Assembly (NCBI GenBank): GCA_003427395.1
Contig: BFEA01000001.1
Span: 1,326,717 to 1,367,606 of the forward strand
Source: Chara braunii
Lineage: Eukaryota > Streptophyta > Charophyceae > Charales > Characeae
Direction: 5' to 3'
Length of the DNA: 40,890 nucleotides
Position 1 is the first letter of the stretch. Each line of letters starts with the position of its first letter. A program made the position numbers and the translations under genes. This document shows positions 20,640 to 31,677 of the stretch, piece after piece. Below the pieces are notes generated by a model. That model worked only from the letters and a program-made list of their open reading frames with translations, searched no databases and was not told where the DNA came from.

Positions 20640-20849
20640 CAGGCCTAAAATGGCCTGTGCTAAAACCCTGGTCTGGTGCCCAAGTTTCAGGGTAGGTCGA
20701 TCTTATGAGGGCCTGAAAATGGCCCTCTATTTCAGGCTGAAAAGATTCATGGCCTGGAGGGCCCTTTTTTTGGCTGAAATGACGCAGGACCTGTAGACCC
20801 TTGTTTTCAGGCTTTCAGGCTGAACAACACAGGGCCTGAAAATGGCCCT
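20640..20849. repeat. Three hairpins with a shared A-rich loop and changed stems
   Basis: At 20640-20657 the stem is CAGGCC/GGCCTG with loop TAAAAT. At 20707-20727 it is GAGGGCC/GGCCCTC with loop TGAAAAT. At 20831-20849 it is AGGGCC/GGCCCT with loop TGAAAAT. All stems are perfect. The first differs from the others by paired changes that keep the stem. They sit near the 3' end of the solo LTR. Confidence 0.75.
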
Positions 20850-20873
20850 CGTTTGCAGGCGCAGCATGTAACA

Positions 20874-21364
20874 GAGTGCATGCACTGAAAGCCACTATGG
20901 ACGAACTGGTTGCTACGCGTGGCTACGGGGCTACAGAAATGCAACTAGTCCAGCTCTTCTATCGTGCGTTGCCTAAGCAATTGAAAGGGCACTTCTTTAA
21001 CAGGAGGCAGCAGCCTGGGATGACCTATGATCTCCTTAGTAGGGAATTTGTTGCCTTCGCTGCTCGGTCCATGCCAGTTACCACTTCCTGGCATAAGGAC
21101 TTAGCTAAAGGAATGTGGAAGGGTCGCACCATCTCTGGCCAAGTTAAGGCCAAAGACCGTCTCATACTAACAATGAAAGGTGGTGTTGAAGAAGTCCCAT
21201 ATACTGACATAGAATGGGGACTTAAGGAAGAGGACAGTAGTGCAGAGAGGGGGAGTTCATATGTTGTTGTCGCAGCCGGAGGAAGACCGCAAGGAGAAGC
21301 CATGGCAGAGGTCCCCAGGCCTCAGGTGGTCGAGGGAAGGCGGCCAGGGGGTTGGCGTCAATAA
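20874..21364 (+). pseudogene. Ty3/gypsy gag, 3' part
   Basis: This is the continuation of the gag broken at 19540: HALKATMDELVATRGYG, then QLVQLFYRALPKQLKGHFFN, PGMTYDLLSREFVAFAARSM. This is the second half of a retrotransposon gag domain. The frame runs to TAA at 21362. The first GTG lies inside the right copy of GAGTG. Confidence 0.75.
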
Positions 21365-22512
21365 AGATCTTTAAGTGGGAGGTAAAGGTCAACGCCCCCC
21401 GGCTAACCGCCCTAGCTCGAGTCTGTCACCTCCTAGAAGGGGTGAATGGCACCCCGGTCGCCCTGAAGGTAGACCTTGGGAACCCCTAGTTTTAAAACGT
21501 AATGTTTGGCAGGATTGCATGGACAAGTTCCAATGTGTGTTCTGTGTAGATCCAGGTTATATCATCAAATTCTGCATGAAGTATAAGAAGCTTAATTGCG
21601 CTATACATCTGGGGCAGCAAAAGGCAATCGCCGGTAGAGGTAGCAACTACCCCTACCCTAGGAGCACGTGGAGATGAGTGTGTGCGCAAAGTAGAAACTC
21701 CCACTCCACGTGTGTCCATCGCAGAGGTTTGCTGGCCAGCACCTAGCTAGTTGCTCAGAGACTGCTCGTGTTAGAGTCTCTCTTGGTGCTTCCCTCACAG
21801 GCCTGGCCGAAGAGCTCAAAGAAAGATGGCCAGCCTGGGCCAAGAAGAAGAAAAGTGAAAAGGGATAACTATTGTTAGCAGATGTAGAGATGTTTAGATC
21901 TAGAGTAGGGCCCTTGTAGATAATGGGGCCACTAGAAGTTACATCAGTAGAATGGCGCTGAAGAAGTTGAGGTTAAGCCTCAAAGTCCAAAAGTTGGAAG
22001 AGCCTGTAGTAAGTATCCTCGCAGATAACCGCACCATGCGGATCGAGGAGTATGTGGCGGGAGTCCAAGCATATTTTCGCCCAGAAGGAGAGGGAAACGA
22101 ACGAGAAGGTTCTCCATTCCCTAACTGTAGTCGTAGAAGATAACCTCCCCTTCGATATAGTACTTGGTACTGATTGCGGTGAGGCAACTAGAGCCACTTT
22201 GCACTTTCGAGAGCATGACTGCAAGCTCCCTAGTCCCTCACGTGGGATTAAGAAAACTCGCTTGTTCCATATGTAAAGAGTTGGCAACTCCTTGGCACAT
22301 TGTTGCCTTAGTGCTCCAACCTCTACTAGATTCGTAAAGAAGGAACAACTCGATGTAAGGCTAGCATCTGACCAGCCAAAAAAGAAACATAGGATCCATC
22401 CCACTATCTCTTGTTTGCTCAAAGAATATGCGGATATAGTTGAAGCACCCCCATTCAGCACCTCATAGAGATAGAGCCAGACAGTAAAACGCCTAATAGA
22501 GCAGTCTACAAA
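21365..22512 (+). pseudogene. Ty3/gypsy zinc-knuckle and aspartic protease remnants
   Basis: Around 21520-21600 a sequence CVFCVDPGYIIKFCMKYKK keeps Cys spacing like a decayed nucleocapsid knuckle, without a clear His. At 21910-22080 the frame reads ALVDNGATRSYISRMALKKL. This is the LVD(S/T)GAT motif of retroelement proteases with Asn in place of Ser/Thr next to the catalytic Asp (21919-21921). A related frame at about 22140-22200 reads LPFDIVLGTDC, the usual protease C-terminal stretch. Several stops and frameshifts lie between. Confidence 0.65.
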
Positions 22513-22855
22513 ATGTCTCCCGAGGAAATAGAGGAACTACGCAAGCAATTAGATGAGCTCCAAGAGAAACGATGGATTACACCCAGTTCATCTCCTTTTG
22601 GCGCGGCTATTTTGTTTGTCCCCAAGAAAGAGGGAGAACTTAGAATGTGCATAGACTACAGGAGTTTGAATGCAATAATTGTCAAGAATGCAGAACCATT
22701 GCCCCGCATAGACGATCTGTTAGATCGGGTGCAAGGCTGCAAGTATTTTACCAAAATAGATTTAAAGTCATGATACCATCAGATAGAAGTTTATCCTGAT
22801 GACCAGTATAAGACAGCATTCCGAACTCGATATGAGCATTATGAGTCCATAATGA
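22513..22855 (+). pseudogene. Ty3/gypsy reverse transcriptase, N-terminal third only
   Basis: [19 protein letters not shown], then [55 protein letters not shown]: the fingers and first palm motifs of Ty3/gypsy RT. TGA at 22771 stands where the family has Gly (KIDLKSGYHQI), consistent with a single GGA-to-TGA change. The frame continues with YHQIEVYPDDQYKTAFRTR up to 22855 and then stops matching in the middle of the conserved EFIVMPFG region. The YXDD motif, RNase H and integrase are absent here. The loss coincides with a TGTTATGATCC word that starts a candidate LTR. Confidence 0.8.
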
Positions 22856-23975
22856 TGTTATGATCCTGGCCAGTTTCGAGATACTCATTCATCAGATAGC
22901 ACAATGTCGTCCAATTGCAGAAAGAAATGAATGAACTTGAGAGGAGAGAAAAGGTTAGAACAAGAAGAAGAGAAAGAAGAAGAAGATGATGTACACCAGT
23001 ATAGACAAATGATAAAGCTCTTCTTCGCTCAACCCTCTCTTCCTCCTTATCTCCTTCTTCTACTGTGAGTATCCCTTGAGGTCCACCATAGCCATGGTCG
23101 CCTCCCTCTCTTCACTCTCATAGGTCGAGGCTATGGCGGACTACTTGGGCCTTGTCTTGTTGTGCAAAGGACAACGCAAAGCAGCTATGGCTGCTCTAGC
23201 TCGGGCTGCCATGCCTGACTCATAGCCAGGTAAGTACCTCTGACGCTCCTCCCCCTTCCTGTCCTTCTTCCTCCTCCAAGTCCTTGCTTCTTCCCCAACA
23301 ACGCTGCTCCGGGCTAGCGCTGCTCCAGCCAGCGCTCCAACCAGTGTGTCGCCAATCTTGCACATCGACAATGAGACTGGGCTCTTTGCCCGGCCTGCGG
23401 ATATAGCGGCCTGCTTGCCTCTTGGGCGGTGACTTCCAGGCCACTCGACCTTCCAAGCGACCGGTACCTCCTCCCTTTCAGAGGGAAACATCATTGCAGA
23501 CTCTGATATTGCCCGTAGGCCCTAGACTCAGACTGGTACCCGCCTAGTCCTAGCCTACAACTACTGGGCCTCTAAAAATGCCATTTTTGTCTTCTTCTGC
23601 TCCACCTCCAATACCCGACACATCTACCGCTTTAGGGTGTGGTAACGGCCTACCTGCTACTTGAGTGTTTCCTGCTGCTTCAAGTGTTGCGGGCCTCTTA
23701 CCCCGCCACTTGAGTGTTTTCCCCCGCTGCAATCCTCAATGCCACGACCACGGTAAGTACCGGCCTTGCAGGTCCGGCGAACGAACAAGTGCCCTAGCGG
23801 GCCACACACACACTCAAGCCAACCAACACTCAGACAGACATGCAGTCCAGCAAGCGTGCACACACAGACTTAGAGAACTTAGTAGCAAGCGGGAAACTCA
23901 GCAAGGCATTCAGTCTATGAGCCAGACTCAGAAATCAGCCGTGTGTTTCAGTCCATGTTTAGCCAGGTCATCACA
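22856..23975 (-). repeat. Candidate 3' LTR of the minus-strand Ty3/gypsy element
   Basis: Read on the minus strand, it begins TGTGATGACCTGG immediately after a polypurine tract and would end GGATCATAACA at 22856. These ends are imperfect inverted repeats of each other (TGTGATGA and TGTTATGA). The right boundary is well supported by the polypurine tract. The left one rests on the TG and on the abrupt loss of the neighbouring RT. No second copy of this LTR was found. The interval contains three GCTATGG/CCATAGC words and no gene. Confidence 0.6.
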
Positions 23976-23990
23976 CTACTCCCCCTTCAA
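23976..23990 (-). promoter_or_regulatory. Polypurine tract
   Basis: The minus strand reads TTGAAGGGGGAGTAG directly before TGTGATGACC. A purine run next to the 3' LTR is the primer for plus-strand DNA synthesis in LTR retrotransposons. Confidence 0.8.
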
Positions 23991-24067
23991 GAGCGAGGTC
24001 CCTTCGAGCGAGTAACTCATTCTCAGTCCCCGACAAACGCATCGTAGGCAAACAAGGCAAAGAGATT

Positions 24068-25420
24068 TTAAGAATACTCTATCGCAATGAGCTTGGCAGA
24101 GATTTTAGATGCATCATTAGAGGCGATTCGTCGCTCGTAGGTTTTAACAACGTGCGGTGCGCTGCGCAGTAGTTCCTGCTTGGAAATCCAGTATAAATCA
24201 TCCAACGGGTGATACATGAAATGAACCTGGTACTGTCTGTTGCATCCCTTCCCTAAGTGCTGTTTAATTCTGTCTATCTCATATCCGCCATGGGTTGCGA
24301 GAGGAATCATGCCTTCACGGTAATCGAACGATTTAGCATCACGGTGGAGATATAGTTTTGATGCATGAAAAATGGGATATGTGCGCAGATGAGGTGGCAC
24401 AACAACTACATATGAAGGGCCCAAGCTATCTTCGCCAATCACATCCAAAACTTCCCACGAACCATGATAGAGTGGGAGAAGTTTGCATGAGACTCCCTCT
24501 TCTTCTGAAAATTCAGACATCTTGACCCAGACATAACTTCCCAACTCAATATCTGAAGGTCGGTGCTTCTTGTTTGCATGATGGATCATGATGTGTTGTC
24601 CATTGGTCAGTGCTGCAATGGCAACTTTGAGCAAGCGATCGTACTTGGCCCTGAAGCCAGGCGTGCCGGGTGTTAAACTAGCTGGCTGCTCCGGGAATAG
24701 GTAGGAGAGCGGATTACGAATCTGCCAAATGCAGCCTGTTTGGTGTCATGCCGGTGGTGGAATGAATGGAGTTGTTGTACAACCCCTTGACGAAATACAA
24801 CTCTTCATCCCATGCTTCCTGGTCCCGAATGATTAAAGCGCGGAGAAGTTGGAACAATGTCTAGTTGATTTCCTCAGCCAAACCGTTGGCTTCGGGGTGT
24901 CGGCCTGATGTCATGCATAGCCTGAGGCCACAGAGTTGGGACGTGAAGTCTTTCCTTTCAATACTGACGAAGCGCGGATCCCGATCACTCACGAGAGTTT
25001 TTGGGATTCTGAACTGCAGAATGTCTGTTTGAACTCACGGATCACCAATTCAGGTGGAGCATGAGATGGCAAAGGAATCAGAATAAGAAATTTAGAGAAG
25101 CGGTCAACAATCATAATGACTTGTGAATAGTCGTTCTTACTTACCTTTCCCATGTCGGCGAACCGGATAGAGACACTCCCCGGGACCATCGGGAATGGGA
25201 AGGGGTGTTAGTAGCCCCATGGGCTTTTGTCTACATGGTTTGATTCGTTGACAGACTTTACATTCATCCACAAACTTTTCAGCAGATCCCTTCATGCCAA
25301 GCCAATCAAACTTTCTCAATATGTTTCCGTATATCTTTGCCATGCCGAAGTGTACGTTTCGGACATGAGCCAAGTCCAGAAAGTGTGTGCGGAGAGGCTC
25401 ATGGTTGGGCACACATACAA
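24068..25420 (-). pseudogene. Ty3/gypsy integrase (minus strand), broken
   Basis: Integrase inserts the retroelement DNA. Reading leftwards from about 25420: an N-terminal HHCC-type finger (HFGMAKIYGNILRKFDWLG, then CKVCQRIKP), and the core with FADMGK for the first Asp and IMIVDRFSKF. Next come TLVSDRDPRF for the second Asp (about 25000) and TSGRHPEANGLAEEIN with the Glu (about 24880-24920). At 24068-24634 is a C-terminal region HANKKHRPSDIELGSYVWVK and PIFHASKLYLH. All three catalytic acids are visible, but a TAG follows EEIN and frameshifts separate the pieces. No chromodomain recognised. Confidence 0.85.
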
Positions 25421-25429
25421 ACGGTCCTG

Positions 25430-26928
25430 ATTCCCGTAGCGACGGAAAATCAGTCCTCCATACTTGTGAAAATCAGGCTGCCTGCTGGGATCAGCCCGCA
25501 GCTGCTCAAGGATGGGACTAAGGTCCGAATCCTTGGCAGTGTGTTCTACGATTTCCTCCTTCAGTTTTTTCCGGAGGTCGTAGGGCTTCACAAGGCAAGT
25601 CATGTACTCAGGGTGGCAAGACAATGCATCAACAACTCCATTATAGCAGCCCTTTTTGTGCCTTAACTCAAAGTAAAAAATGTCAATTTTATGGAACCAG
25701 CAAAGTAATGTAGGGGACGGGGTAGTTTGTTCTTTGATCCACTTCAAAGTCTTATGATCTGAGAACACTTTGAAGTGGCGCCCCAAAAGATAGTGCTTCC
25801 AATGGTCCACAGCCATACGCAAAGCATAGAGCTCACGCATGTAGGTGGAAGTAGCTACCTTTTTGTTGGGCATGCGTTTGCTGTAGTATGCGAGCGGCCG
25901 CAAGCCATCGTCGTCGTCTTGCTGCAGCACTACGCCAATTCCATATTGGCTTGCATCCGTGTCAGTTTGGAATCGGCAATGCAAAGTACAAGGTAACTTA
26001 CCAAAGCCTCTTTCAAGGCTTGAAAGGCGTCCTCGCATGTGGTATCCCAAACATACGGAACGTTCTTACTTGTTAACCGGGACAACGGGCGAGCAACAAT
26101 AGCGAAACAGGGCACAAACTTCCGGTAATACGATGCGAGACCAAGAAAAGAGCGCAGTTCGCGAATGTTCGCGGGCTGAGGCCAATAGCTTATGACCTCA
26201 ACCTTGATTGCCACAGGCTCTACGGCTGTAGCAAACAACCGATGCCCAAGATAGATGACGCTATCCCTCCCAAACTCAGATTTTGTCGAGTTGAGGTGGA
26301 CTTGCATCTTCTCGAGGATGGTGAAAACTTCCTCAAGGTGCTTTATGTGTTCCTCCATGGATTTGTTGAAGATTAGTATATCATCAAGGTATACCACCAC
26401 GAACCGACCAATCTGTTCGCGGAGGACCATGTCCATGAGGCTTTGAAAGGTGGTCGGTGTGTTCATGAAACCGAAGGGCATTCCGGTAAACTCGTAAAGC
26501 CCATCGCGTGTTTTGAACGCAGTCTTGTGCTGGTTCGCAGGATCGACTTCAATCTGGTGATAGCCAGACTTAAGATCGATCTTGGAGAAAACCTTGCACC
26601 CACCTGCAGCATCAAGCAAATCATCTATGCGGGGCAAGGGATAGGCGTTATTTCTTGTGATGCGGTTTAGACCGCAATAGTCAATACACATGCGGAGCTT
26701 GCCTCCTTTCTTCGGCACAAACAAAACAGGGGCACCAAATTCAGACTCACGAGGCTTGACCCAACTCTTGTCAATCATTTCATCTGTTAACGGAGTTCTT
26801 CCAACTCGCTGGATCCCATTCAGTATATGCAACCCCTTGGAGGAACAACACCTTCGACCAACTCCATGGTGTGTCGGACTGATCGCGTGGGAACTCCACG
26901 TGGTTCGGCCAAAACTTTTGGAAACCAT
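25430..26928 (-). pseudogene. Ty3/gypsy reverse transcriptase and RNase H (minus strand)
   Basis: The RT runs 26928 to about 26100: [74 protein letters not shown] (Thr for the usual Ala), VVVYLDDILIF with the catalytic YLDD, then FLGLASYYRKFV. RNase H follows after an overlap near 26050 with a frame change: FQTDTDASQYGIG (Asp), MRELYAL (Glu), FSDHKTLKW (Asp). The RT frame of 333 codons is unbroken, so this is the best preserved protein segment in the window. MPFGF at the place where the + element breaks shows what that element has lost. Confidence 0.9.
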
Positions 26929-27929
26929 TCAAGTAGGTTTTGGATGTTTGTTGGGACCGGTGGGGGTGAAGGGTCAGCAAAAGGGTCACCTAGATCAGGT
27001 CGTAGGTTGCGAATGGAGGCTATCGAACTTGAAATAGAATCATTTAGATTAGGGGTAGGTAAAGAAGTAGAAGGGCTAGAAGTAGAATCACTAGATGTGG
27101 TATTGGTGCTAGCCGCAAAAGTACATGGCACATGAGTAGGGCGAACAAAGGCAACATACAATTGTCCATCCTCTTTGTGCTTGCGCCATTTCTTGCAAAA
27201 CTGCATGGCATTCAGAAAAATCACTGGGACTCGTGCTTCTCATCCAAGAGGACGGGAAGCTCGTTCCCTTGAGCATCTTGATCATGAAAAGTGACTCTTT
27301 CCACTTGGTCCATTCGCATTGGAACTGCAACTAGCACAAGCCCCGGACAACATCGAAGGGACACTTGTCAAGGACATAGAAGTTCAAAGTTTGGGTGACG
27401 GTTTTGTCTTTGTCAAAGGTAGTGCGCACACCTTTGACTGCATGCGTAGAGGAGACAACTTCCTTGTTGCCTACTTGGGTCTGACAAGGGTTCTACAAAG
27501 CCCCTTGCTTCATTCTCAAGCCCACTTTGCGAATCCCGTGCGATGACATAAAGTTAGTAGTTGCTCCACAATCAATCCAGACCCGGAGATAGCGGTGGTT
27601 TATAAGAAGTTTGAAGAAGATCAACTTCACTGTCCCTTGGACACGCTGATGTTCCTCCCAAGCATACAAAGCATGACACACTTCAGCCTTGGAATCAACA
27701 TATGATTGGGCTTCAAGGGAGGACCTTCTGATTTGCATCAGATTCAGTCTCCTTTGCCGTAGAGGATACTGAAGTCAACTTTACGCCCGGTTCTGGTTTC
27801 CCTACAACCTATAACATTCTTGTACTTTATGGTTCGGTTTCTGGCAATGCAGGCATACCCCTTTCTTGAGCGTAACCCTCCAATCATTTTCAGTGATCCG
27901 GAGGTCAACCCATGGTTTAGTGGTTGCAT
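26929..27929 (-). pseudogene. Ty3/gypsy zinc knuckle, protease and linker (minus strand)
   Basis: At 27744-27929 a basic stretch with GYACIARNR and VIGCRETR looks like a worn nucleocapsid knuckle. At 27493-27738 the sequence VWIDCGATTNFMSSHGI is the retroelement protease motif with Cys after the catalytic Asp, where Ser or Thr is usual. The stretch 26780-27330 encodes a Ser/Thr/Pro-rich linker and NLLEWFPKVLAEPRGVP, the usual lead-in to the RT. Several frame breaks separate them. Confidence 0.7.
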
Positions 27930-28028
27930 CCTCCGGTTTCGCTGGGACTTTGACTCCCTTGGGAAGATATAGTTATTCCCTGAATTCCGGTTTGGTCCCT
28001 TTACGTTGGTAGGCTTTCTAAAGGCATT

Positions 28029-29412
28029 TCATTTTTCTTTTTTGTGATTCACATCAGAGTCATGGGCTGAAGTGGAGCAGGTCGTGTCAGGGTCTTGTTC
28101 TTGGTCATCACCAAGAGTGGGGTTGTCTGCATAGGCCTCCTCATCAGCCAACAACAGGTCATGCACAACAAAACGGTTGCTGCCTCTGAACCGCCTGCCG
28201 TCGATAGGCTTTTTGCTGCCTATTGTGGAAACGAGGTTTTGTGCCTCAAGGTTGACCACATCTTGCATGAGGGAAAGCCAGTCCATGTAACCAATGAGCT
28301 CTTTGCCTAGGCGATACATGTAGGTATTGGGAACTATACCTTTCACAACATCCATGCATGATTGTGCAATCATTTACAGTCCTGGAGTAGCAAAAAGTTT
28401 GCGGACAAACAACTGCAAATTATGCATGGTGCCCATCCACTTGCTGCACTTGAGATCATCAAGTCTCTTTCAGGTTCTTGCGGCAGCATGTGGGTCCTTA
28501 AATTGGTTGATAAGGATCTCCTCAAGTATTGTTATTGGTGTGGCTTTAAGCCACTGCGTCGAATTGATCTTGGTGTACCCGGCCTGTGTACCTTGGACTT
28601 CTAAGAAGCCTCGTACGGCGGGCTCGACGTTGGTCCCCGTGATCAAGGGCTGGCTCATTGGTCGAGTTCCCAACACCTCGAAGTAAGCTCTCATGGAGCT
28701 GATCCAGGACTCAACATCTTCCTTGTCGTCGTTCTTAGACGATATGGGAACCGCCTTCCTGTCCACAAAGGGACTGTTGTAGCCGGCACCAGTGATCGTT
28801 GTTTCTAAACTCGAGGCTGCGGCAGTTGCAGAATTTCCTGCGCCATCACTTGTCGTAGCGGCAACAATGTATGCACCTACTACAGGTCCCGATGAAACCA
28901 CACTTTGAGAAGTAGAGGAATGGCGAGGAGCGAGGACAGATTGGTTAGCAGCATTGGAGGCAGGAGGTAGAGGGAGAGGAATCTAATCCTTCTGCAGATT
29001 TGCCATCTGCCACATTTGATCCTTGTGCTCTTTGGTCATTTCGGCCAGTTCTACCCGCTATCTGTTCAGGGATGTCACTGAGTAGGTGACAATCTATAAG
29101 AGCATGTACAAATGCGACTATCTCCTTCCTGACCTCAGTGTCAGGCAAGGAGGAGACTGTTCTGAGGATAGCCTCATGGTCTGCAACAACGGTTTTCCGC
29201 TTTTCCTCCTCCGGTTTCTCTTCCCTTGCTGGTGCCTTCTCATAGAGAGTTTGGAACAATGGTTTATTCTCCTCTACGACTGCATCCAGTTGGGCCTTTA
29301 AGGCCACAAAATCCTTTACATCGCCCATTTCCACAAGTCCCTCAAGATGGGGGCTTTCACTCTCTCTTCTCTCTCTCTCTTCCTTTTGTCCGCGAGTCTT
29401 TACGGGCATCAA
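28029..29412 (-). pseudogene. Ty3/gypsy gag (minus strand), three fragments
   Basis: The start at 29412 (MMPVKTRGQKEERERRESES) gives a charged N-terminal region to 28945. The gag domain proper is at 28470-28901 (DDKEDVESWISSMRAYFEVL, then AVRGFLEVQG and EEILINQF). It continues in another frame at 28029-28373 (CMDVVKGIVPNTYMYRL). Two frame breaks inactivate it. It precedes the protease and RT in the expected order and strand. Confidence 0.7.
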
Positions 29413-29553
29413 AATATGAACTCAAAAAAAGAAACAGACTGAAAAGTTAAAAGAAGAGAAGGTAGAACTCCTAGCCGGAGCGGCATTACATTTGGATTAG
29501 AGAGCAGCAAACCAGAAAACAAAAAAAAATTCACAGGAGAGGTCTGATCCAAC

Positions 29554-30765
29554 GACCTAGTCTGATCAGACTGCATACGAGGTCCTCTCGAGTCCAGTCT
29601 AACCAGCTCCGTGATCGTTCAACAAATCAGACAACGAGTGACTAAATGCAACAATGGAGAATAGAGTGGTGTATAGGGTGCGAGTCGAGCCACGGACGGT
29701 GCGATCAAAAACTGCGAAACGTCTCAGTCGAGATCCCCTCGGCAGTGGGTGTCCTAATCAACAAGAATAAACTCCGGGTCAGTCAGGTAGAGAATGGACT
29801 AATGTCTAACAGATTCGGGTCCAAAGGCTCCTCTTGTTTGGGCCTAGTCCCACTGGGTCCCCAAGGGTCCCACGGAGGTTGTGACCGAGTCCCAACCACC
29901 TCTTGGACTAAGTTTCTGCCTCTACCATCCTGAAAACGAATTTCAACTTCCAACAGAACCTACAGACTACAGCCGTTCAGAGATGAAAAGACAAAGCACT
30001 ATAGAAGGAATCGACATTCAAATCAAGATACTTCGTTTCTCCATCCATCAAGTGAGTAGGTAGTTCACACACATTCAATCACACAATCAAGACCACAGAG
30101 GAGTAGGAAAGAAACCCAAAATAACTCCAGCAGGACAATCAATACGATGCACACATACATGGGTATCCCGTAGGTGCACGACACTCACCTGAGTGGCCTG
30201 AGCTTCGAGATGAGTAGAACTCACCCCCCTCTCATGTGATCCTCCTGATCCCTTTAACGCTACCCCTACACTAGTGTCCTATCTCCCAGGAGGGTCTTAC
30301 TCCAGCATCAAAGGGCAACGTCGAGTCCCCTGCCGATGCTGGATAACAAAGTAGCAACTCGCAGTCCGTAGATGCTGAGTGGCCGCTGACCCTCAAGTTC
30401 GCCTACTTGAGGGCAGCCCTTGAGTTGCCAAGTGTTTCGCTTGAATCAGATTCCAGGTGCGAGTGCCTCTCACTGTCGCCTCTCTCAAGTTGCCGCATGA
30501 AGTCTCCACGAAATGTCTCGCCACCCTAATCTCACTCTCAAGCGACCTGGTTAGGTTCAATGTCAACCCCACATGACCAAACCAGGTGGGGGCAGCTGCC
30601 CTCAGCCACGCTGCCCCATCTCCCTTACATCCAACCCTAACCCTAAGTGTTTCCCTCAACCACTTAGGTTAGGGCTAGGGCAGCCTAAGTAGATGGAGCA
30701 CGGTGTGACCCTGATAGTATTGGGATGTCTCAAGTAGATGGAGCACGGAGTGACCCTGACAGTAT
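29554..30765. other. Gene-free interval right of the minus-strand element
   Basis: No protein or RNA gene recognised. It does not align by eye with the 22856-23975 LTR. It holds the inverted repeat at 30632-30680 and a duplicated 35-nt word at its right end. Confidence 0.4.
30632..30680. repeat. Hairpin built from telomere-like CCCTAA words
   Basis: AACCCTAACCCTAAGTG is followed by an 11-nt loop and CACTTAGGTTAGGGCTAGGG, a near-perfect inverted repeat. The arms read CCCTAA/TTAGGG twice each. Too short to be an interstitial telomere array. Confidence 0.65.
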
Positions 30766-30766
30766 T
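30687..30766 (+). repeat. Direct repeat, 45-bp offset
   Basis: AAGTAGATGGAGCACGG followed by GTGACCCTGA and AGTATT starts at 30687 and again at 30732. Only two copies. Confidence 0.8.
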
Positions 30767-31604
30767 GTTACGAAATAAGGGTCTGTTCTACTAGGCCTAC
30801 TGACTGAGAGAAGAAGGTATGGGACCTACGTCGTGTCCAGGCCTGAATGGTTGCATAGGTGTGAGTGGTAGGAGAGGCTTGGGAAGAAACCTCAGCATGT
30901 GGGAGGTAGGTTCTCTAGCCTAGGAAGGCAGTCGTAAAGCTTGTGTATGAATGTCTTCTAGCCTTACCTGTCCTAGGATATCTGGATATGTCTTGAATTA
31001 CTTGGGTCCCTCTGACTTGAAGGGGTATCGCTACGTCGTGATCAAACTGTTCTAGCTATAGCTTTGGTCAGGGGGACCGCAAGACTGAACGGTCTGGATT
31101 ATGAATTTAATGAAAAGAAAGCGTACAGGTACGGCACTCGCGGCGCATTTGTTCTTGTGTGATACCAGTGACGATTTGAGTTGAGATTGTTCAACTCCGA
31201 GTGTATATATGTAATTCGAGACATTCGGCTCGTGTTTGAGTCGGGGTATTGTATCCCTGTGTATATATTGAGTTGAGGCCTTATCCGAGACTGTCTTTTG
31301 TATATGACGATCACAATCACTCTCACATGTGTGGTTTTATCCTGATGTATGATGGCTTTGTGAAAGAGATGTGTGAGATACATCTCATGTGTATTGGATT
31401 GTGTGGATTTCATGAGAATAAATGAATGTGAACTGTCTACTCTTCGGTATACTCTTGCGGCCTGCCTACAGGCACGACGGGGCCGAGTATAAGGAGAGGG
31501 AGCGCAGTCTGTTATTGTGAAAGTGTGAGAATCCTAAGGGATTTTGCGAGTCTTTGAGGCTCGAGTACTTACCATGTCGGATGTTTTATGGTTAAGTTGC
31601 GAAA

Positions 31605-31677
31605 GGGGCCCATAAGCAGGCCCCTCAGTGGAGTTGGTTCGTGGTTGAGTTGTGGAGAGGGCCCATAAGTAGGCCGC
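31605..31677. repeat. Two hairpins with a CATAAG loop
   Basis: GGGGCC-CATAAGCA-GGCCCC lies at 31605-31624 and GGCC-CATAAGTA-GGCC at 31660-31675, inside a duplicated unit of about 54 bp that also repeats GGTT(A/G)AGTTG. Both contain CCATAAG, then two bases, then GG, close to the core of the array at 37.5 kb. Confidence 0.65.

Larger units (their letters stand above)
19541..20873. mobile_element. 1,333-bp solo LTR inserted in gag
   Basis: It begins TGTGATACATG and ends CATGTAACA, so it has TG...CA termini with a short inverted repeat. It is flanked by GAGTG on both sides. The gag protein on the left (KIHTRPWKS) continues on the right (HALKATMDELVATRGYG), which proves that it is an insertion. 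It has no primer binding site or pol, so it is an LTR left by recombination between two LTRs. One base of phase is lost at the junction, so gag was already damaged or has drifted since. Inside are a (CT)n run and three related hairpins. Confidence 0.85.
23976..29553 (-). mobile_element. Minus-strand Ty3/gypsy internal region
   Basis: The order gag, knuckle, protease, RT, RNase H, integrase, polypurine tract defines a Ty3/gypsy element read right to left. Upstream of gag, the minus strand near 29541-29553 reads TTGGATCAGACC, which resembles TGGTATCAGAGC and may be a worn primer binding site. Sequence to its right does not match the candidate 3' LTR, so the 5' LTR is deleted or replaced. The element is inserted, or abutted, exactly where the + strand element's RT ends. 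Confidence 0.75.

Noticed and set aside
29554-30765. The 5' LTR of the minus-strand gypsy element
   Set aside because: No similarity by eye to the candidate 3' LTR at 22856-23975, and no GTCATCACA end nearby.
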